Source of the DNA: Gammaproteobacteria bacterium
Lineage (GTDB): Bacteria; Pseudomonadota; Gammaproteobacteria; J113
DNA length: 15,414 nt
Direction: 5' to 3'
Assembly (NCBI GenBank): GCA_003694425.1
Contig: RFJX01000112.1
Span: 1-15,414, forward strand
The position numbers and the translations under genes are program-made. Below are positions 14,345 to 15,414 of this stretch, piece after piece. A model generated the notes under the pieces. That model had not been told where the DNA came from. It saw only the letters and a program-made list of their open reading frames with translations, and made no database searches. Position 1 is the stretch's first letter; each line of letters starts with the position of its first letter.

Positions 14345-14656
14345 ATGAAGAAGGTCCTTTCCGTCGCAATCCTCGGCCTCGGCCTCGGGATCGGCACCAC
14401 TGCCCTGGCGGCCGACGGTGCCGAGCTCTACAAGAGCAAGGGCTGCGTCTCCTGCCACGGTGAGGGCGGGACCAAGCCCATCGCCCCCAATTTCCCCAAG
14501 ATCGCCGGCCAGAACGAGGCCTACCTGCTGCAGCAGATGAAGGACATCAAGAGTGGCGCCCGCGCCAACGGCCAGTCGGCCATGATGAAGGGGATCGTCG
14601 CCGGGGTGAGCGACGAGGAGATGGCCGCCATCGCCAAGTGGCTCAGCACCCAGTAA
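14345..14656 (+). CDS. Small monohaem class I cytochrome c (c553-like)
   Basis: This 103-residue protein has a signal peptide cleaved near TALAA (about residue 22). One haem site, CVSCH, lies at 34-38, and Met80 or Met81 in GQSAMMKGIV is the likely distal ligand. The C-terminal helix DEEMAAIAKWLSTQ is typical of cytochrome c4/c553-type domains. ATG 14345 was chosen over an upstream in-frame ATG (14288), because AGGAGG (14331-14336) is 8 nt before it and the signal peptide begins there. It lies 25 bp after the barrel stop and so is probably the last gene of the RND operon. It would carry electrons in the periplasm. An electron partner in the divergent sulfide operon is possible, but SQR normally reduces quinone and not cytochrome c. 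Confidence 0.9.
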   Translation: MKKVLSVAILGLGLGIGTTALAADGAELYKSKGCVSCHGEGGTKPIAPNFPKIAGQNEAYLLQQMKDIKSGARANGQSAMMKGIVAGVSDEEMAAIAKWLSTQ

Positions 14657-14671
14657 GCGGCCACCCCGGCA

Positions 14672-14701
14672 CCACCCCCGCCGGGCTGCCGGCGGGGGTG
14701 G
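14672..14701 (+). terminator. Long GC hairpin after the cytochrome gene
   Basis: A perfect 13-bp stem CCACCCCCGCCGG / CCGGCGGGGGTGG with loop GCTG starts 15 bp after the cytochrome stop. No T-run follows on the plus strand (GCCCGTCCCC) and none flanks it on the other side. It probably ends or stabilises the operon's mRNA, but it is not a canonical intrinsic terminator. Confidence 0.6.
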
Positions 14702-14764
14702 CCCGTCCCCGCGTGATGGCGGGGCTGCCACATCCACCCACGACACCCCAGCGGACCAGCGGGC

Positions 14765-15414
14765 ATGGCGCCGTCGCAGGACAGGGAAAGAGGGGGAGGT
14801 GACAGGATCACCCTGGTCCTGGGCGCCGGCGGCGCCCGTGGGCTGGCCCACATCGGGGTCATCGAGGTCCTGGAGGAGTCCGGTTACGAGATAGCGGCCG
14901 TCTCCGGCACCTCCATGGGCGCCCTGATCGGCGGCATCTACGCCATGGGCCGGCTCGAGACCTACCGGGACTGGGTCTGCGCCCTGGAGCAGACCGATGT
15001 CATGCGGCTTCTGGATCTGTCCTTCGATCAGCGCGGCCTGTTCAAGGGCGAACGGATCATCCGGGTCCTGAAGGAGATGATCGGCGACGCCGACATCGAG
15101 ACGCTGCCGCTGCCTTTTACCGCGGTGGCCACCGACCTCGACAGCCAGCGGGAGGTCTGGTTCAACCGGGGACCGCTGTTCGACGCCATCCGTGCATCCA
15201 TCGCCATCCCCACCATCTTCACCCCGCACGAGTACCGCGGCATGAGCCTGGTGGATGGCGGTCTGGTCAATCCCGTTCCGGTCCCGCCCACCTTCAATGA
15301 CGCCACCGATCTGGTGGTGGCGGTCAGTGTCAACGGCCGCCCTGCCAGGACCCCGCCGCTGCCCCCGGCCCGCAGACCGGCACTGACGGGCCGCCTGGAG
15401 GAGTACCGGGAGAA
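14765..15414 (+). CDS. Patatin-like phospholipase (RssA/NTE family), C-terminus cut by window edge
   Basis: The frame stays open to the edge (216 full codons seen). All three patatin signatures are present: the oxyanion loop GAGGARG followed by LAHIGV, the nucleophile elbow GTSMG (Ser about residue 50), and the catalytic Asp in VDGGLVNPVPV. This is the RssA-like branch of Ser/Asp acyl hydrolases that act on phospholipids or lysophospholipids, probably at the inner face of the membrane. The only standard in-frame start is ATG 14765, with a poor ribosome site and a non-conserved 14-residue leader. A strong GGGGGAGG (14792-14799) precedes ATC 14807, where family homology begins. It sits after the hairpin that follows the RND operon, so it may be a separate unit, although a lipase would fit envelope-lipid transport. 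Confidence 0.9.
   Translation, partial: MAPSQDRERGGGDRITLVLGAGGARGLAHIGVIEVLEESGYEIAAVSGTSMGALIGGIYAMGRLETYRDWVCALEQTDVMRLLDLSFDQRGLFKGERIIRVLKEMIGDADIETLPLPFTAVATDLDSQREVWFNRGPLFDAIRASIAIPTIFTPHEYRGMSLVDGGLVNPVPVPPTFNDATDLVVAVSVNGRPARTPPLPPARRPALTGRLEEYRE

Noticed and set aside
13000..14400. 466-codon minus-strand frame opposite the barrel gene
   Set aside because: Val/Gly/Glu/Gln-rich shadow of a high-GC gene; no domain, and the plus-strand gene has signal peptide, barrel pattern and operon overlaps.

Overview
The window is GC-rich, gene-dense DNA with bacterial operon structure: 4-bp start/stop overlaps, Shine-Dalgarno sites and one textbook intrinsic terminator. The protein families (SQR, a BigR/YgaV-type sensor, a LolA-fold protein with RND exporters, a c-type cytochrome and an outer-membrane barrel) point to a Gram-negative proteobacterium. 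A sulfur-oxidising or sulfide-exposed gammaproteobacterium (Chromatiales-like) is my best guess, from gene content only. I see no rRNA, tRNA, insertion sequence or CRISPR array.

Left part, minus strand (about 6939 down to 1). The order of transcription is: a Ycf48-like seven-bladed propeller lipoprotein, an RND/MMPL exporter 4 bp later, a 124-bp gap with a small hairpin, a molybdopterin-binding/MobA-like nucleotidyltransferase fusion, an AraC-family regulator whose start overlaps the fusion's stop, and a luciferase-like (LLM) flavin monooxygenase that runs off the left edge. A 363-bp non-coding stretch with overlapping inverted repeats lies upstream of this set.

Middle part, minus strand (9222 down to 7303). 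A compact sulfide-response operon holds an ArsR-family regulator with the two cysteines of the BigR/SqrR persulfide sensors, a sulfide:quinone oxidoreductase-like flavoprotein with three candidate catalytic cysteines, and a DUF2892 (YgaP-type) membrane protein. It closes with a strong intrinsic terminator.

Right part, plus strand (9309 to 14656). A tightly coupled operon encodes a second RND exporter, a periplasmic LolA-fold 'outer membrane lipoprotein-sorting' protein, an outer-membrane beta-barrel with an N-terminal LPxGL repeat tether, and a small monohaem cytochrome c. A long GC hairpin follows, then the start of a patatin-like phospholipase that is cut by the window end.

The most notable point is the 9218-9259 junction. 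One AT-rich stretch with a 16-bp period (CTAATATTAG core) carries two overlapping inverted repeats, and also both -35/-10 sets for the divergent operons. The same persulfide-type regulator therefore probably controls both sulfide oxidation and a trans-envelope RND/LolA-like/barrel export machine. I infer, without proof, that the exporter handles a sulfur-derived or sulfide-induced hydrophobic cargo or envelope lipid.
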